Positions 1-12,600 of a DNA stretch of 64,000 nt are shown here, in pieces (within the stretch, counting starts at the first letter, position 1; each line of letters starts with the position of its first letter). This DNA comes from Nereocystis luetkeana (taxonomy: Eukaryota > Sar > Phaeophyceae > Laminariales > Laminariaceae), in NCBI GenBank assembly GCA_031213475.1, contig JARUPZ010000003.1, positions 14,812,869 to 14,876,868 of the forward strand, in the 5' to 3' direction. The position numbers and the translations under genes were made by a program. Under the pieces are notes generated by a model, which was not told where the DNA came from, ran no database searches, and worked only from the letters and a program-made list of their open reading frames with translations.

Positions 1-460
1 CCTAATGGGGTGTGTGAGGGCGTCGGGTGCGCCAGGCGGCCGGAAACGACTCAAGAGGTGCTTTCGTGCATTCGAAGTTGCGAGCGAGAAGCACAAAAAG
101 CTCGCAAAAACGGTAAAATGTTTGTTTCATTTCACGCAGGGCCAAAGGATGTACAAGAATCCTGCGCTTCCCCCCCCCCCTCTTTTGCCCTTTTTTTGGA
201 CCCAACAACTTACTATTAATACCTATGATGGGAACATGCAGTAGTTTTGTCTCCCGCAGCCTCTTCGACGGCAAAAAGAGATATATCGTCCGCCTGGAAA
301 ACAGCAAACATTCTTTCGTGAAGGCCATGTTGTATCAAATATTCTAAAACTTCGAAGTACGGATCTTGGCTGCAAGCCCTTTACTCCAACTCCAAGTCGA
401 ATGTACCTGCTGGCAAAGCGCCTACGCGCGGGTACTTGACGACGCGCTGCTGAGGGTTCT
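1..460. other. No supported gene at the left edge
   Basis: Open frames exist on both strands but none has a recognisable domain. A plus-strand stretch at about 30-112 reads as a helical, charged peptide followed by a GTAAAA site. It could be the end of an exon entering from the left, but one weak donor is not enough to call it. A C run lies near 172-181. Confidence 0.4.
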
Positions 461-469
461 AGCGTCCCC

Positions 470-735
470 TGCAGGTTCGGCAGTAGATGTTTACAGCCTG
501 GCCCAGCTTCGGTTTAAGGTTCGACAGGTTTGGGTGTTTACGACTTGATCGAGCTCCGGCTTAAGGCTCGTTGGTGGTCGTATTTACGACGTGGCCCAGT
601 TGAGGTTTAAGCTTCGGCAGTAGGGCATTACCACAAGGCCCAGCTTCGATTTAAGGCTCGCCAGCAATGTTCAGGGCCTGGCCCAGCTTCGGCTTGAGAT
701 CCGGCAGAAATTTCCACGACTTGGCCCAACTCCGA
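470..735. repeat. Degenerate ~63-bp minisatellite
   Basis: The phrase TGGCCCAGCTTCGGTTTAAG and close variants return about every 63 bases, roughly five times, with a shared GGCTCG or GTTCGG segment after each. The copies are diverged, so the array is old. A short open frame through it is a by-product of the repeat. Confidence 0.7.
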
Positions 736-839
736 ACAAATGATTGATTCTGTAAACCCTTGATAACTCCTCCTTACGCCCTCATTCCGACAAAATTTCA
801 AATTCCGAGAAAGTTCCCAGGCAGTCGGGGTTAGGGTCG

Positions 840-1445
840 AGTTTATGCAAGTATGGGGTGAGGACTATACATGTATTAAACCACAGGGTGAGCGTTCCAG
901 GGTTCCGTGTCGAGCATAATTCGATCGTTTTTACATAGCTGGGCCTAGAGCAGTATAGCTCTCAGCTTCGGTATCATCGTCATGTTGCACAACGTATTTC
1001 ATTTTTAGATAAATCGGACGAAATTCACGTCAAACAATATGCGGAGGCGTCAAATGCAGGGCTAAGGGTCGGTCGGCATCAACGCCATGTTGTTATGAAA
1101 CAAAAAAGAAATTTCCGTATCCAGCTTGGGGATTTCATAGGGAGATCCGGTCGAATTAGTGTTTCACGTCGGTGTCACGTGCAAGGTCAAGGTTCAGCAC
1201 CAACGTCATGTTGCTAAAAGAAGTAGTCACTCCCGGAATAATTTCAGAGGAAATTTACGTCAATCTATGATGTGGTGGTGCAAAGAGCAGGGCTAAGGGT
1301 TCAGCATCCGCGTCATCGTGTTGGTTGGTCAAAGGCCTGATCACCTCCCTTCGGGATTCCAGAAGAAAATTTAGTGCAAAACGTGATAAGAGTGCTGTCG
1401 AGAGCAGGGTTCAGGTTCGGCATCAACGGACTGCTGTTCAAAATA
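840..1445. repeat. Degenerate ~110-bp tandem repeat
   Basis: Anchors of the form GGCATCAACGCCATGTTG recur near 970, 1076, 1198, 1308 and 1419, so the period is 106-122 bases. Related phrases such as GCAGGGCTAAGGGT and AAATTTACGTCAA recur at fixed places between them. About five diverged units; no coding signal. Confidence 0.65.
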
Positions 1446-2104
1446 CGAAAACAGGCAGTCCTGCTTCGGTCTTCTTAGAGTGTGTTTAACACTAAAAACA
1501 CAAAATAATACCTGCTGTGTGACCGGTGCGCCACAAAAAAGCAGCCCAGCCCGGGAGGCTACGGTAGGATAGGGAGCGCGGGCACGGAGGGCAACGTGAG
1601 GAGAATGAATCGCGACACGTTCGGAGCATGATTGCTCGCTGTTAGGTTCTCGTTTCCCTCGGTTTTCTTTGTCTTTTATTGAGGACGATCATTAGCGATC
1701 AGGGGGGCAAACACACCATGATGCCAGTTATACGGAATGCTTCGTTGGATTTGTTTTAGCTGCTGGATAGATATGATACCTAGCCGTTAAATCTATAGCG
1801 GTTGTGCGCACCTTGTACAAAGCCGCGGCAAGCTTAGTCACGCACGCCGGCATTTCGCCCCTCTCCTTGTGTCGCACAGCCAGAAGTATTCGCTTCGCCA
1901 TCGACGGAAACCAGGTGCCTTGCAGACTGAGGGCCTCGTCCTCCCGCCGTTTCCATCGAACCTGGCGGTTACATGTCGGTTGCACTTCAGACTTCAGACA
2001 CTTTTCGGTTACCTTTCGGTTTCATTGCGGTTTACAGTACGGTGACATTCTCTGTTCATTACGGTTACTTTGCCCACGTTTTCGAGGACAAACTAAATGA
2101 CACG
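1446..2104. other. Non-coding, nothing recognised
   Basis: Apart from a short CGGTTAC-like reiteration near 2000-2070, no repeat, exon-like frame or RNA gene was recognised here. Confidence 0.4.
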
Positions 2105-2340
2105 TCAGACAGATCATACACATCATGCAGATCATCTAGATAATCTAACCTGCCGTCAGGAGATGCTGTGCAGGATCTGCTGAAGTACAGATCCCACCCA
2201 GGAATCACCTCGGAGACCACGCAGAGTGTACGGATCCCACTCGGCAACATCAGCTAGACAATACAGATCGTATAGATCATACAGATCATACAGATAATAC
2301 AGGCCAGGAATGGATATATCTATCTGCCCTGAATAAAAGC
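2105..2340. repeat. Composite AGATC-type repeat, copy 1
   Basis: This copy runs from a CAGACAGATCATACA-type satellite, through AACCTGCCGT and a GGATCTG/CCACCCAGG block, to GATCATACAGATCATACAG and the terminal phrase ATATCTATCTGCCCTGAA. The same order of blocks recurs at about 39660-39850, 47785-48110 and 49585-49815, so this is a dispersed composite unit of about 200-230 bp and not plain microsatellite. Confidence 0.7.
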
Positions 2341-3742
2341 TAAATCATTTTTCGCGGAATCGACGGTCTGTCTGATACGTGAAGAGCTTCTACAGAATAT
2401 ATTAGAGTGCCATCGTTTCTCAGTAGTAAGCGCGTTGATGAGCGATAATATTTAGTCGCCCGCTCATGCATATCACTCGGGGTAGGAAATATACCACACT
2501 TTCGATATGGGTATTAGACTCTAAACGAGGATTGCATTCTCGGACAACAACCTCACGATACCACTCTGACCGGAAGCTGTTTGATATGGATAGCATACTC
2601 CAAACGAGGGTTATATTCGCGGGAATTAGACACTCCAGACGGGGACGACGGTCGCAAACTGAAGCAATTGTTCACAACTACGTACAAACTGTACCTGTCG
2701 ACGCATGACCTTCGGCACGCTTTCGGAAAACCTATTTCCGGTTCCAGGAGACGCGACCTGTTTCATGTTTCATGAATACCCGTTGAGATAGCCGTTGGGA
2801 TAGTCGTTGAGGTAGCCGTTAAGATGATAGTCGTCGAGATATCGCGTTGAGATAGTTGGTGTGGGTATGACCGAGTACACGAAACGCGGCAGAAACAGAA
2901 AGGGAGGGATACTAGGGATTCGGCGAGATACCCCTCTGGTATCAGACCGTCGCGGTCGGTATGGGGCTGGTTCTAATTTTCGTGATCTCCATGCATCTCC
3001 TCGATCGCACTTTTTCTCAAGTTTTCAAATAAATCGCCCCCAACATTGGAATTCCTTCCTCTCTCAGAAAAAGCGCCGAGCAATCCGAATACATCCAAAA
3101 ACTACTACGTGCCGAAGCTGGGAGTTGGCTGGTACGTTCGTAGATGCAACCTCCATGATAGTGTATGTCATCCTCAACCGTCTTCAACAAGGTGCAGCAC
3201 GAGCTCCAACGCCGATCACTTGTACAAAAATATCCCTTCCCCGGCATATAGTTCTACTCGTTAGTTACGCTTTTCCCTCCGACGTTGCCCAGCTCAAATT
3301 TCGCCCCTCTCGTACAGAAAGCGATGTACCGTGACAGAAATCGGTGTCTCCGCATTCGTATTTGTTGGGCCATGAGCTGATTTTCTTCCGTTAACTGGCG
3401 TCAAAACCACCGGTATACCTTTGCAAGGTGGGTTGGCGGGCCAACGCCAGCAGGAAAAGAAACAAACTCAAAAACATTATGAACACGAAAGCATTTTGTT
3501 TGCGCAAAAGTTACCGTAATGTCATGCCATTGGTGTTATTGTTTCATGACAGCGTCTATCATCTATTTCATGTCCATGTGCTTTTCGTCACCCCCCCGTC
3601 GATCTAACCTACTCGTGATCCCCCATCTCCCCCCTAGTCATATGGCTGCGGGTATGTATGGCATGAGTACACCCCTCCCCTGCCGCTCTTTTTCGCCTAC
3701 ATGTACCCCCCCTCCCCGTAGTTCCTTCTGGCCTACTTGTCA
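2341..3742. other. Non-coding spacer with small duplications
   Basis: No gene is supported. Around 2505-2640 a ~85-bp unit containing GATATGG and CTCNAAACGAGG is present twice. Around 2775-2850 there is a short GTTGAGATAGCC reiteration. At 3545-3590 a segment resembles the coding stretch at 3781-3823 and may be a decayed duplicate of it. Confidence 0.4.
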
Positions 3743-4731
3743 CTAGTTTTCAAGTATGATGTGGTCGTTTTTCAACACCTTGACCGCGTCCATCATCCTC
3801 CTCATGTCCGTGTCCCACTCGAAATCTCTCCGTTTCATCGTCTCCGCCAGGGCGTCATCGAGGGCGGTTCGCCGCAGTACGTATGCCTTCACGGCTGCAA
3901 TCAGCTCCTTCTTCACCTTTCGCGTCATACATGGGTTTGGGCATTGTCAGGTGGCGGTATAGAGTCGGGATCAGGGGGGGAATCGCTCTCCAGCAGCAGG
4001 CTACGTTCTAAAGGGAGACTGACTCTAGTCCTATGCTGCAAGAAGGGTTGGCGTAAGGAGTGATGTAAGACTGCTGTTAGACTATCTATGCTGTGGTATA
4101 GAAGACCAGTCCCGTAGATAATGGTATGATCAGCTGGGGACTACGGTAATCGAGCACGCCAAGTTCAGTACATATATCCTATGCAGCGTGTAGCTGGGCT
4201 ACGTACAGAGCGCCTGTCTCGCTAATCTGTCGACCTTCGATATGCAACAGGAAATAATGCGGGTAGCGTAACATGGAGAAACGTCAGAGTGTGGCTCTTG
4301 TAGTATAAGATCCAGCAACGAACGTACTGTAGGTCGATCGGAAGAAGAGTTCGTTGTTTGAAGTCCTCTTCTTTACATCGCCTGGGATAGCTTTTTCATC
4401 GTGCCGGGGTCAATACACGACCCTGTTATACCTTCTTGGTTCCTTGACCTTGACCTCTGCCTCTCACGCCTATCCGGATTAGCCGTGCGTTCGCGGGGAA
4501 ACTGCTGTGATAGCCGTGCGTTCGCGGGGAACAAACACGCTGTTACGACACTAGGTGTATAATTGCGCATGGCATGTGCTTACCGCCGCAGATATGGCTA
4601 CCGGGGTCCCTGGCTGAGCTCTCCTGGCACTCCTTGGTCCTGACACCACCACTCCTGCTGACACCGTACCAGGACCGGGATCTTGCGGCCTACTAGGAAC
4701 CAACCCCTTCTTCGTTGAGGTGGGCAAAGAT
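3743..4731 (-). CDS. 3' part of an unknown gene (two exons)
   Basis: I do not recognise the product. Two exons are proposed on the minus strand: 4731-4584, entered after the AG at 4733-4732 and left at GTAAGC after GCGGCG, and 3916-3743, entered after CGAAAG and ending in TAG. Both sides of the joining intron are phase 0. The first exon is Pro/Ser/Arg-rich and disordered-looking. The second encodes about 57 residues of charged helix (VKKELIAAVKAY, then RDFEWDTDMRRMMDAV) and the natural C-terminus. The 5' part of the gene was not found; its last upstream exon must end in phase 2. A C-tailed module B copy lies just upstream of the first acceptor. Without splicing, an ATG at 3928 would give a 61-residue ORF. 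Confidence 0.42.
4471..4534. repeat. 30-bp direct duplication
   Basis: The phrase TAGCCGTGCGTTCGCGGGGA occurs twice in a row about 34 bases apart, inside the intron of the gene on the minus strand. It looks like a recent local slippage duplication. Confidence 0.8.
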
Positions 4732-4746
4732 CTGGAGGCATTCGAG

Positions 4747-5095
4747 GGCAAGGGGGGAGGGGGGGGGGGGGGTTGTACTCATGTCATGCATGGCTGTAGT
4801 CGTATGAACATAGAAGCTCGCTTCCCTAAAATGCTGAGGCGGAGCACGTCGGGGTTTCACCGGCCAGGCAGATATTGCTTGCACCAAGCGCGAAGCGCCG
4901 TGAGGTGTCCGACGAGTCGCACGAAGGGTGGGCCGCATCGTGCTTAGAGCCACTTGTGAGGCGGACTTTCTCGCATATGGATGTTAGCGTCTAAGAGACT
5001 GTTGAATTTTCTGGTGTGGCCACTTCCAGAGACAACAATGGGTATACTATGTAACTGCGTCGTGGATACCTTACCATATACACACCACTTGATGC
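4747..5095 (-). repeat. C-tailed repeat, module B, long copy 1
   Basis: Read on the minus strand, this copy runs from TATCGCATCAAG through GGTAAGG, CTCTGGAAGTGGCC, GGTGAAACCCCGACGTGCTC and GCATGACATGAGTAC to a C run at 4774-4748. It is one of the two longest copies (about 340 bp). The C run ends about 15 bases before the inferred 3' splice site at 4732 of the minus-strand gene, so it can serve as that site's pyrimidine tract. Similar long copies lie at 8536, 55944 and 61766. Confidence 0.75.
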
Positions 5096-5639
5096 GATAA
5101 AGCCCTTCCCCATCCCCGCTCGAATGATCTACGCCGAACGCCAGGCATCGTAACCGACAACAAAACAAAACTATGGCGGAGGCCATGACGGTTTCGTCGA
5201 AAATCCAACCGAGCTGTTGGCGGTGGCGGACTAAGCCAACCCGCCAACTTTGTCATTGCCCATCATCCCATTAAAAAAACACGCGGAACCAGAACCAATC
5301 TCGCCAGGAGGCAGGTGCGCACCATAAGTAGAACTCCGCAGGACGATGCGCGCGCTAAGTAACAGTCTTTATAAAGTTATGAAATACGTCGGCTGTGAGT
5401 ACGACTGAATGAATAGTTGATACTCAACTTTGGAAGCTGCGTAATACATCTCGTCGATACCTCATTTTTACCGAATGTTGTATGTTAGTAGTCTAACCAA
5501 CTACAAGAACCACTCGACGACCTACACATATTCAGTTACCTTACAGGTCTAGCGTTGTGTACCTTCGATTCGTGGGAATCAGTTCAAATATCTACACCGC
5601 CAAACGGGTTTACCACCCTCAAAACGCTCGCCGTGCAGC
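5096..5639. other. Non-coding, nothing recognised
   Basis: A minus-strand ATG frame at 5186 that reaches the module B repeat was considered, but its phase does not fit the next exon and it has no recognisable domain. No other structure seen. Confidence 0.35.
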
Positions 5640-5935
5640 AGATCATACGTAAATAGATCCGATCGGGGACTTACTGATCTGACCGGCGAGATCTAGATCA
5701 GGGAAGAGAGATCTATCTATCAGATCTATCTCCGGCTGGGATCTGTCAGTACGACACGACTCTCTTGAGCAACACATCATATCGGCGGGTAGAGGATCTA
5801 GATGAATTATATGTAGATGATACATCCGTACAAGTAGAGGGTCTATTCGTAGATGGTCTGTCTGCAGATGATCTATCTGTAGATGATCTGTGTAGAAGAT
5901 ATATCTGTAGAGGATCTACCTGTACATTATACTCC
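5640..5935. repeat. GATCTATCTGTA satellite
   Basis: Degenerate 12-15 bp units built from GATCTATCTGTAGATGAT and variants. The clearest part is at about 5815-5935. It shares vocabulary with the AGATC composite repeats but is a separate, purely tandem tract. Confidence 0.75.
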
Positions 5936-6646
5936 TGTCCAGTGTTGACACGCCTCACCTTGACGTTAGCGACCCTCTGGGGTGTGAACAGCCGAACGAC
6001 TCCGTCCGAGCCTCCTCAGCGGATGTTCTCGCACCAGCATCGTCCAAGTTCAGGGTTATCTTAGCAGCAAGGTCAGTGTGACGCCGATGGGTCGAAGGAG
6101 GATCACCACAATACCCATTCACGCCATCGTTGGTGTTATAAAAAAGAAAGCAACATGGCCACCATACTTGTGGTTTGGTTGTGGCTGTGGTTTGGATATG
6201 ATTTTGGTTTGGTTTGGTTTTGATTTGTTTTTATTAAAACTATCACGCGGGTGCTATTATATCACACCCCCTCTGACGGTTTTCCACGCCGATTTTCTCG
6301 ACAAGGAGGAGAGTTCAGAACCGCAAGCGATGCGTCAATGCAAAAGCGTCATCGAGACCTTTCCAAAGCCATCATGTTATTCGTGGCTGCCCCCCTTGCT
6401 ATCGAGAAACTCGATTCGGAACTTCGTCCCAGGGTGAGTTGTCCTATTTCCTTACCGCGGGGGTGTGATGCGGTAGCAGTCAGAACCGAGTATGTTGTGT
6501 AAAGATAGTCCAATCGTAGGTTCCAGTTAACACCCCCCCCCCGTATTCTGTGGCTCCTTGGTAGGGCCATGGATAATCAAAACCGGTTGGTTTTCCAACA
6601 TTGGAGCAAAACCAACAAAACACATACCGCCTTTTCACGCATCTCC
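5936..6646. other. 3' flank of the minus-strand gene at 6647
   Basis: No gene supported. A GGTTTGGTTT-type reiteration lies at 6170-6225 and a C run at 6531-6541. If the gene model ending at 6647 is right, part of this is its 3' UTR and terminator region, but no clear polyadenylation signal was identified. Confidence 0.35.
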
Positions 6647-9600
6647 TTAATATCGAACCTTGGATGATCCTGAAACCCTCTTCTCGCCGAAACGCGGAGC
6701 AATAACGCCTCCCGCCGTCTTCGCTGGCATCACCGCTGAAACGTTAGCACTCTCATTCTCCGCGAACCCTTCCGCCCCAAGCCTCGGCCCCGCCCCCGCC
6801 CCCGCCATACCAGCCCCAGCTCCGACGAAGTTAAGAGACCTAGACGTCCTCCCTCGATCGTCGCTCGTCCGCCCAGGCCCAACCAGCCTAGACCCGCCAG
6901 TACTCCGGTGAGTGCCACCAGCCCCCTTAAGGCCGAAGGTGGCGGAGGAAGCGGTAGCAGCAGCGACAGCGGTGGTGGCGGCGGCGGCGGCGGTGGTGGT
7001 GGTGGTGGTGGTGGTGGTGGTGGTGGTGGTGCCTGCCGTAGGAGCGACGGCTCCCGTAAGAGCGGCAGCGGCAGCGGTAGCGGTAGCGGTAGTGGTGGTG
7101 GTGGTGGTGGTGGTAGCAGCTGCACCGGAGCGGTTGGAATGGGATGCATTGTGGTCTCGATGATGTGATCCGAGCGGCGGCCCTCGTCCTGCTCCTGACT
7201 CTCCGTCGTCGCAGGAAATGGAATCTAATCGTCGGGTACGCCGCGCTAGGTGTTCTATGGCCCGAAGCTTTTCGGTGGGCAGTTCAGGGGAGGCGATTTG
7301 GGGACGGTTGGGCAGGGGGGAGACGGGGGAGGTCAGGGTAGATGGGGGGGGATATAGAGGGGGAGTTAAAGGAGAGATAAGGTAGAGGTGGGGGTTCAGA
7401 GCGTTTAGAGGGGGGGGATGTTTGTGACACGCTGTATTTGACATCGGTCTTGGGGATATCTGACGATTTCATATATATTCTGGGGTTTCGTATCATGCGT
7501 CTAGACAATATTTGGCGTACCTGTGTCTTCTGGTATGTGGGCACGGCTCGCCTTTGCGAGGCGCAGTCGTGATGCTAAGATACGACCCGGGGTTTGATGC
7601 TGAGATACTCCCCGTATATATGTGAGGGCAGAGCGTGAAGAAAAGATACGGCCTACTCCTGTGTGTGTGGTGTATGTACGTGCGGGGCATCTGACGTCAA
7701 GGTGTTGGCAGTTTATCCAAACATGGGGAGGAAGAACGGGAGGTCGAGGGGTGGGTAAATAGGGCTGGGTGGGTAGAGGGGGAGGATTCGGGTGGAGTCA
7801 TACCTTATTCGTGTATGCCGTCAGAAGGTTGGCACTGCTGGGCGGGGCTCCAATGGCGAACAGCCCCCCCCGCCCTTCCCACAATATGTTTTTGTTGAAG
7901 CTAATCTCGAACGAAATCGTGTCGATATATAGGGGTGTTGATCGATCGAGCCATGGACAGCCTTATTCCACCAAACAGGGCTGTGAACACGTTCGCGCTG
8001 TAAAATCGACGAAAACGAACTAGTTCCACGGTTGAATGGAAGCCGCTCTCCGATCCCCAAACAGAAACATGTCGCCAGATACAGACTAAATTACTCTCAA
8101 TTCACCTTGGTCGTGATGATCTACGGTATCAAGAAAACCCGACGACGAAAAACAAAACACCTACCTGCTCCCGATTCACCTTGTGCGAGCTGAGCTGGGT
8201 GGGAAATGAAAGCATAGACGAACACATGGAAAAACGAAACAAAAAACCTGCTCCTAGCTCACCTTGTTCTCGAGAACCTTGACGCGATCGACCCCCCTGG
8301 CGATGCTCTCCCTTTTGTCACCCCCACTCCCAATCCCCCCGGAGCCAGCGATTCCATCAGATCCATCGCTGTAGCCGCTGCCCTCTCCATAAAGGCGGGA
8401 CGTCCTTGGGCCGGCCGCCCAGCCGGGAGGGTTGGTGCCCTTAACCGTGGACGGCTTGTCCTTGTCATCAACCTTTGTTGCGAACTCCTGGCCGATATCA
8501 CGGCCGTATCAAATGGGGTGGGGAAAGGGGATAGGGTGGGGACGTATCCGCGGTATGCCATGCATAGCCGTAGTCATATGGCCATAGACCTTTGCATCTC
8601 TACCATGCCGCGACAGGACACGTCGGTTTTTTACCGACCCGGCAGGCAGGCATTTCGCTTGCACCAAGTGCGAAGCTCCGTGAGGTGTTGGGCGAGTCGC
8701 ACGAAGGGTGAGCTGCATCCTATTAAGAACTGCTTGGTGAGGCGGACGTGCACATGGATGACAGTTTCAATCACTTATTTGTTTCCACGGTGTGGCCACG
8801 TCCAGAGACGGCAATGGGAGTACTATGCACCTGCCCCGCGGGTGCCTGAGGGGGGGGGGGGGTATCCGAGTGCGTCTGTTTCTTTGAGCTGGTACAGCAG
8901 CATGCTGTCCTCCGGTTGAATTTATACATTAGTTGTTGCCTAGTGTTCTGTGTCACTTTTCGGGGTACATAGTTCGACAATCGATGTGCGTCTTCCAAAC
9001 CCTCCCCGTCATTCCAGCCTTAAGCTCGGGTGGATAAATGGTGGAGCTGTTATCGAGTCAGGTCGGGTCGGGGTTCGGGTCAGGCCAGGCCAGGTCGGGT
9101 CGGGTCGGGTCGGGTCGGGTCGGGTCGGGTCGGGTCGGGTCGGGTCGGGTCGGGTCGGGTCGGGTCGGGTCGGGTCGGGTCGGGTCGGGTCGGGTCGGGT
9201 CGGGTCGGGTCGGGTCGGGTCGGGTCGGTCGGGTCGGGTCGGGTCGGGTCGGGTCGGGTCGGGTCGGGTCGGGTCGGGTCGGGTCGGGTCGGGTCGGGTC
9301 GGGTCGGGTCGGGTCGGGTCGGGTCGGGTCGGGTCGGGTCGGGTCGGGTCGGGTCGGGTCGGGTCGGGTCGGGTCGGGTCGGGTCGGGTCGGGTCGGGTC
9401 GGGTCGGGTCGGGTCGGGTCGGGTCGGGTCGGGTCGGGTCGGGTCGGGTCGGGTCGGGTCGGGTCGGGTCGGGTCGGGTCGGGTCGGGTCGGATCGGGTC
9501 GGATCGGGTCGGGTCGGGTCGGGTCGAGGCGGGGCGGGTCGGATCAGGGTGACCTAGGCCGATCCGTGAGGTTTTGAAAACATCCTGAGCCAGCCCGACC

Positions 9601-12600
9601 CGACCCGACCCGACCCAACCCGACCTGGCCAATGATACATTAAAGATCTCCTGACGCTACCCGCGGGTGGTGTCATGACCCTTGAACAGCCCTTCTAAAA
9701 AGAAGAGAGTCAACCTTTCGCCAGTGGCCCAACCGACCGTATGTAATCTGTACGTAAGCCCGACTGCCGCAATCAGACGGTCCATCCACCTAAGTAGTAT
9801 CTGCCTTCATTTCAAATCGAGCAACGAAAAACACCATTTTCGACATACACCACGAACCATTTCCGATTTTGAGTTTGTCAGATACCGGTATTTTCTATGC
9901 TACTAAGCCCGAAGTCAGCGCTAACTGCTAGATAAGCAGTTATCGAGTGCAATCCCGCTAACCAGCGTGTCGCTAGTAGTTGCGCAAAATCCCAAAATCC
10001 AATATACCTACCACTCGTATGTCTTTTGAGCCATTTATAGGTACACTGCGTACATATTGCTCTCGGAAAAAAGGCTTCCTGGCTCTAATCCCCCTCCCTG
10101 ACTACTGGTAACATTGACAGAAAGGTTCCAGACACGCCTCTCCGTGTGTACAGCACTCAAGTTGAGCTTCGCCTATCTTTGGCTTTAATAGTACCAATTG
10201 AATGCTTCAACTGCACTATTTTTCTGGCAATTAAGATACGGCCACAGGGCCGTCGAGACTGTCAAGTACCCGCGCTGTCAACAAACACGAACAGATTGCG
10301 AGTTCCTGTTTTTTCGGGCGGAATGTGTATGTGTTTATGCTTGTGTTGTGTTTTACACAGAGTACCGCACACCCAGTAAGCGCCAAGCCCCGTGAGCACC
10401 AAATACTAAACAGGATTATTGAACAGGGATCGATTTCTTACCTGGAACCCCGTGCGTACGTACTGGCTGAGCCATTTATTGGTACACCAGATAGTTGAAG
10501 TCAGTGTGAGGTGAAGCCCAACTTGAGTAGACACAGAGAGATGTGCATGAAATATTTCAGGTAACTCTAGGCACGATACAGCAGTGTTGGCCAATCAGAT
10601 GGGAGGGCCAGGAAGCCCTTCCCCGAGCGCGATACGTTGCGAACGTGTACACGAGGCATGGCTCAAAAGGCATACTGGTGGATCGGTATACCGATTTTTG
10701 ACTGTTCGTCACACTGAGTACCTGGTGCATACCAGGTATCGAATACGTCATCGTGAGCTCGACAGTCCCTGGAACTAGAACATATACGATATGAGCATCA
10801 CTCAGTAAAATTGTTTCTGCCATCCAAGAATATGCAGCGTGAGCTTCAACTGTGACCACCCGAAAACACCCCCGGGAATAAATACGCAGAAGACCAGGTA
10901 TCTTGGATATTTTCGACGAGATATTTCCAGTTTTTAATTTTGACACCGCCAACCAAAACAGGCGAACACAGACCCTTTGCGTGTTGCCTACTTTTCAACA
11001 GTAAAGCGTCCACCGCACGCCATCTACCAATGAACACAAGCTTGAAAACGTATATAAAATATCCTGCTGCGAATTTAGGTAGCATCTGTTGCCCTAAGCC
11101 TTTTGTGGGAGCGCACCCTTTATGTTTTGCTTGGTACTCACTGTGTACCCAGGCCAATCGCGTTGCACTTGAATGCTTTCTCCGAGCCATTTTATGGGTC
11201 GAAGTACCGAACGTGTATGTGCACCCTCTACCGTGGAACGTGTCTGCGCGAGCTCCTGTTGTCGGCTACCACAGGCATGCTATTTTCGTGTTTGTGTATG
11301 CCACCCTCATCCAGTGTACACAGCGCGATGAACTTCAACGTCGATCACTCACATATAACACGTAGGTGAACACCCCCAGTACAGCACTGCCGTGAGTGTC
11401 GGCTGACTCTATTGGTCCTGAGTGCACCCCCCCCCACCCTCCCGCCCGCTCCGTCTCGAAAGGGATGCGTTGTCAAGGGCCAAATTACTAAGGCAAGCAA
11501 CAAATGAGTACGCCCCCCTCCCCCCCCCCCCCACCGCACTGTAGCGGCACGAACCTCTCCCCTGCCGTTGCACGCCCCCCCCCCCCCCCTACCACATTGT
11601 AGTGGCATGACATGAGATGAGTACCCCCGCTACTAAAATACTGTAAATAGGAGTCATCGATTAGGTATCAGTTGGTTAAGTTTCACTGCGTGTTGCGCGT
11701 GGCAAATTAAGGAGTCCTGCGTCTTGTTTTCTCACTAACGCCTCCGCAGCCCGATGTGTGCTCTTTTGTTGGTAACGACTGAATCGGTTAGTTGGTTTGC
11801 TTCTCCACCCAACTAATGACAATAAAAGTAGCCGTTAACGTCAAGTCCAAGGCAAGGGAAATGCTGCGCGTATGTCTATACCAGGTGTATTGTCTTGTTT
11901 TGTTTTTGTAGCACGCTCAACGAGTCCACACTGCACGCACCGCGTTAGTTCTCACGAAATCTTCAGGCCTGCTTGCCGCCCACAGGCCGATATCAAGGGG
12001 CCCCTTCGCTGGCCGCTGGGTGGCCAGCCGCAAGCTCCTCCCCGCCTTTACCGACTTGACCTGTCACAAGTCACGTCACGTTACAGCCCTTGAGGTAATA
12101 CTTCAGAAATATCACATCATGCACGTACAGTATTCGGGAACGTAAGAACATCTCATTAGCGAAGAACATCTCATAACAATCATAACAGCACCCGATAAGG
12201 AAAGGACTTTCCATAAGTTTATCTTACCAGAGAACAGAGACGATACCATCACAGGGGTTTGACACCCCATAGCGTAAGCACGTCCCATGATGTACATATT
12301 CACACCCGATAACTTATAGCATATTTTACGAGAACATCATCCCATAAGGAAAATAACATCTGGTAGTGTAATAACAATTGATGGCGTAAAGGACGCCCCA
12401 CAAGGCAAGAGGATACCCGAGAAGATTGGAGCTGCCGGTAACGTAATATCATTCTACAACGCACCAGCACTCCATAAGCAAACAGCATCCCGCAGTGTAA
12501 GAACATCTGATAATGTGGAAAAACCCCGCCGACCAAAACCGAAAAACGTAATACACTGGCTGGCGTAATTTGCAATTTCCCCCCCCACAAAAGTCAGAAG

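Noticed and set aside
2-328. 108-residue minus-strand ORF at the left edge
   Set aside because: No domain, broken by a C run on the other strand, and no splice borders.
4944-5256. First exon of the 3743-4731 gene starting at ATG 5186 or in the frame from 5256
   Set aside because: One frame ends in the wrong phase; the other has the right phase but the join would create a stop codon.
6730-7168. Poly-Pro and poly-Gly frames opposite the Thr/Ala-rich exon
   Set aside because: They are other readings of the same GGT/GGC tract; the frame that joins in phase to upstream exons is the Thr/Ala one.
8950-9632. Long open frames of about 175-207 residues through the GGGTC array on both strands
   Set aside because: A pentamer without stops keeps every frame open; the peptides are pure repeat and occur in all frames and both strands.
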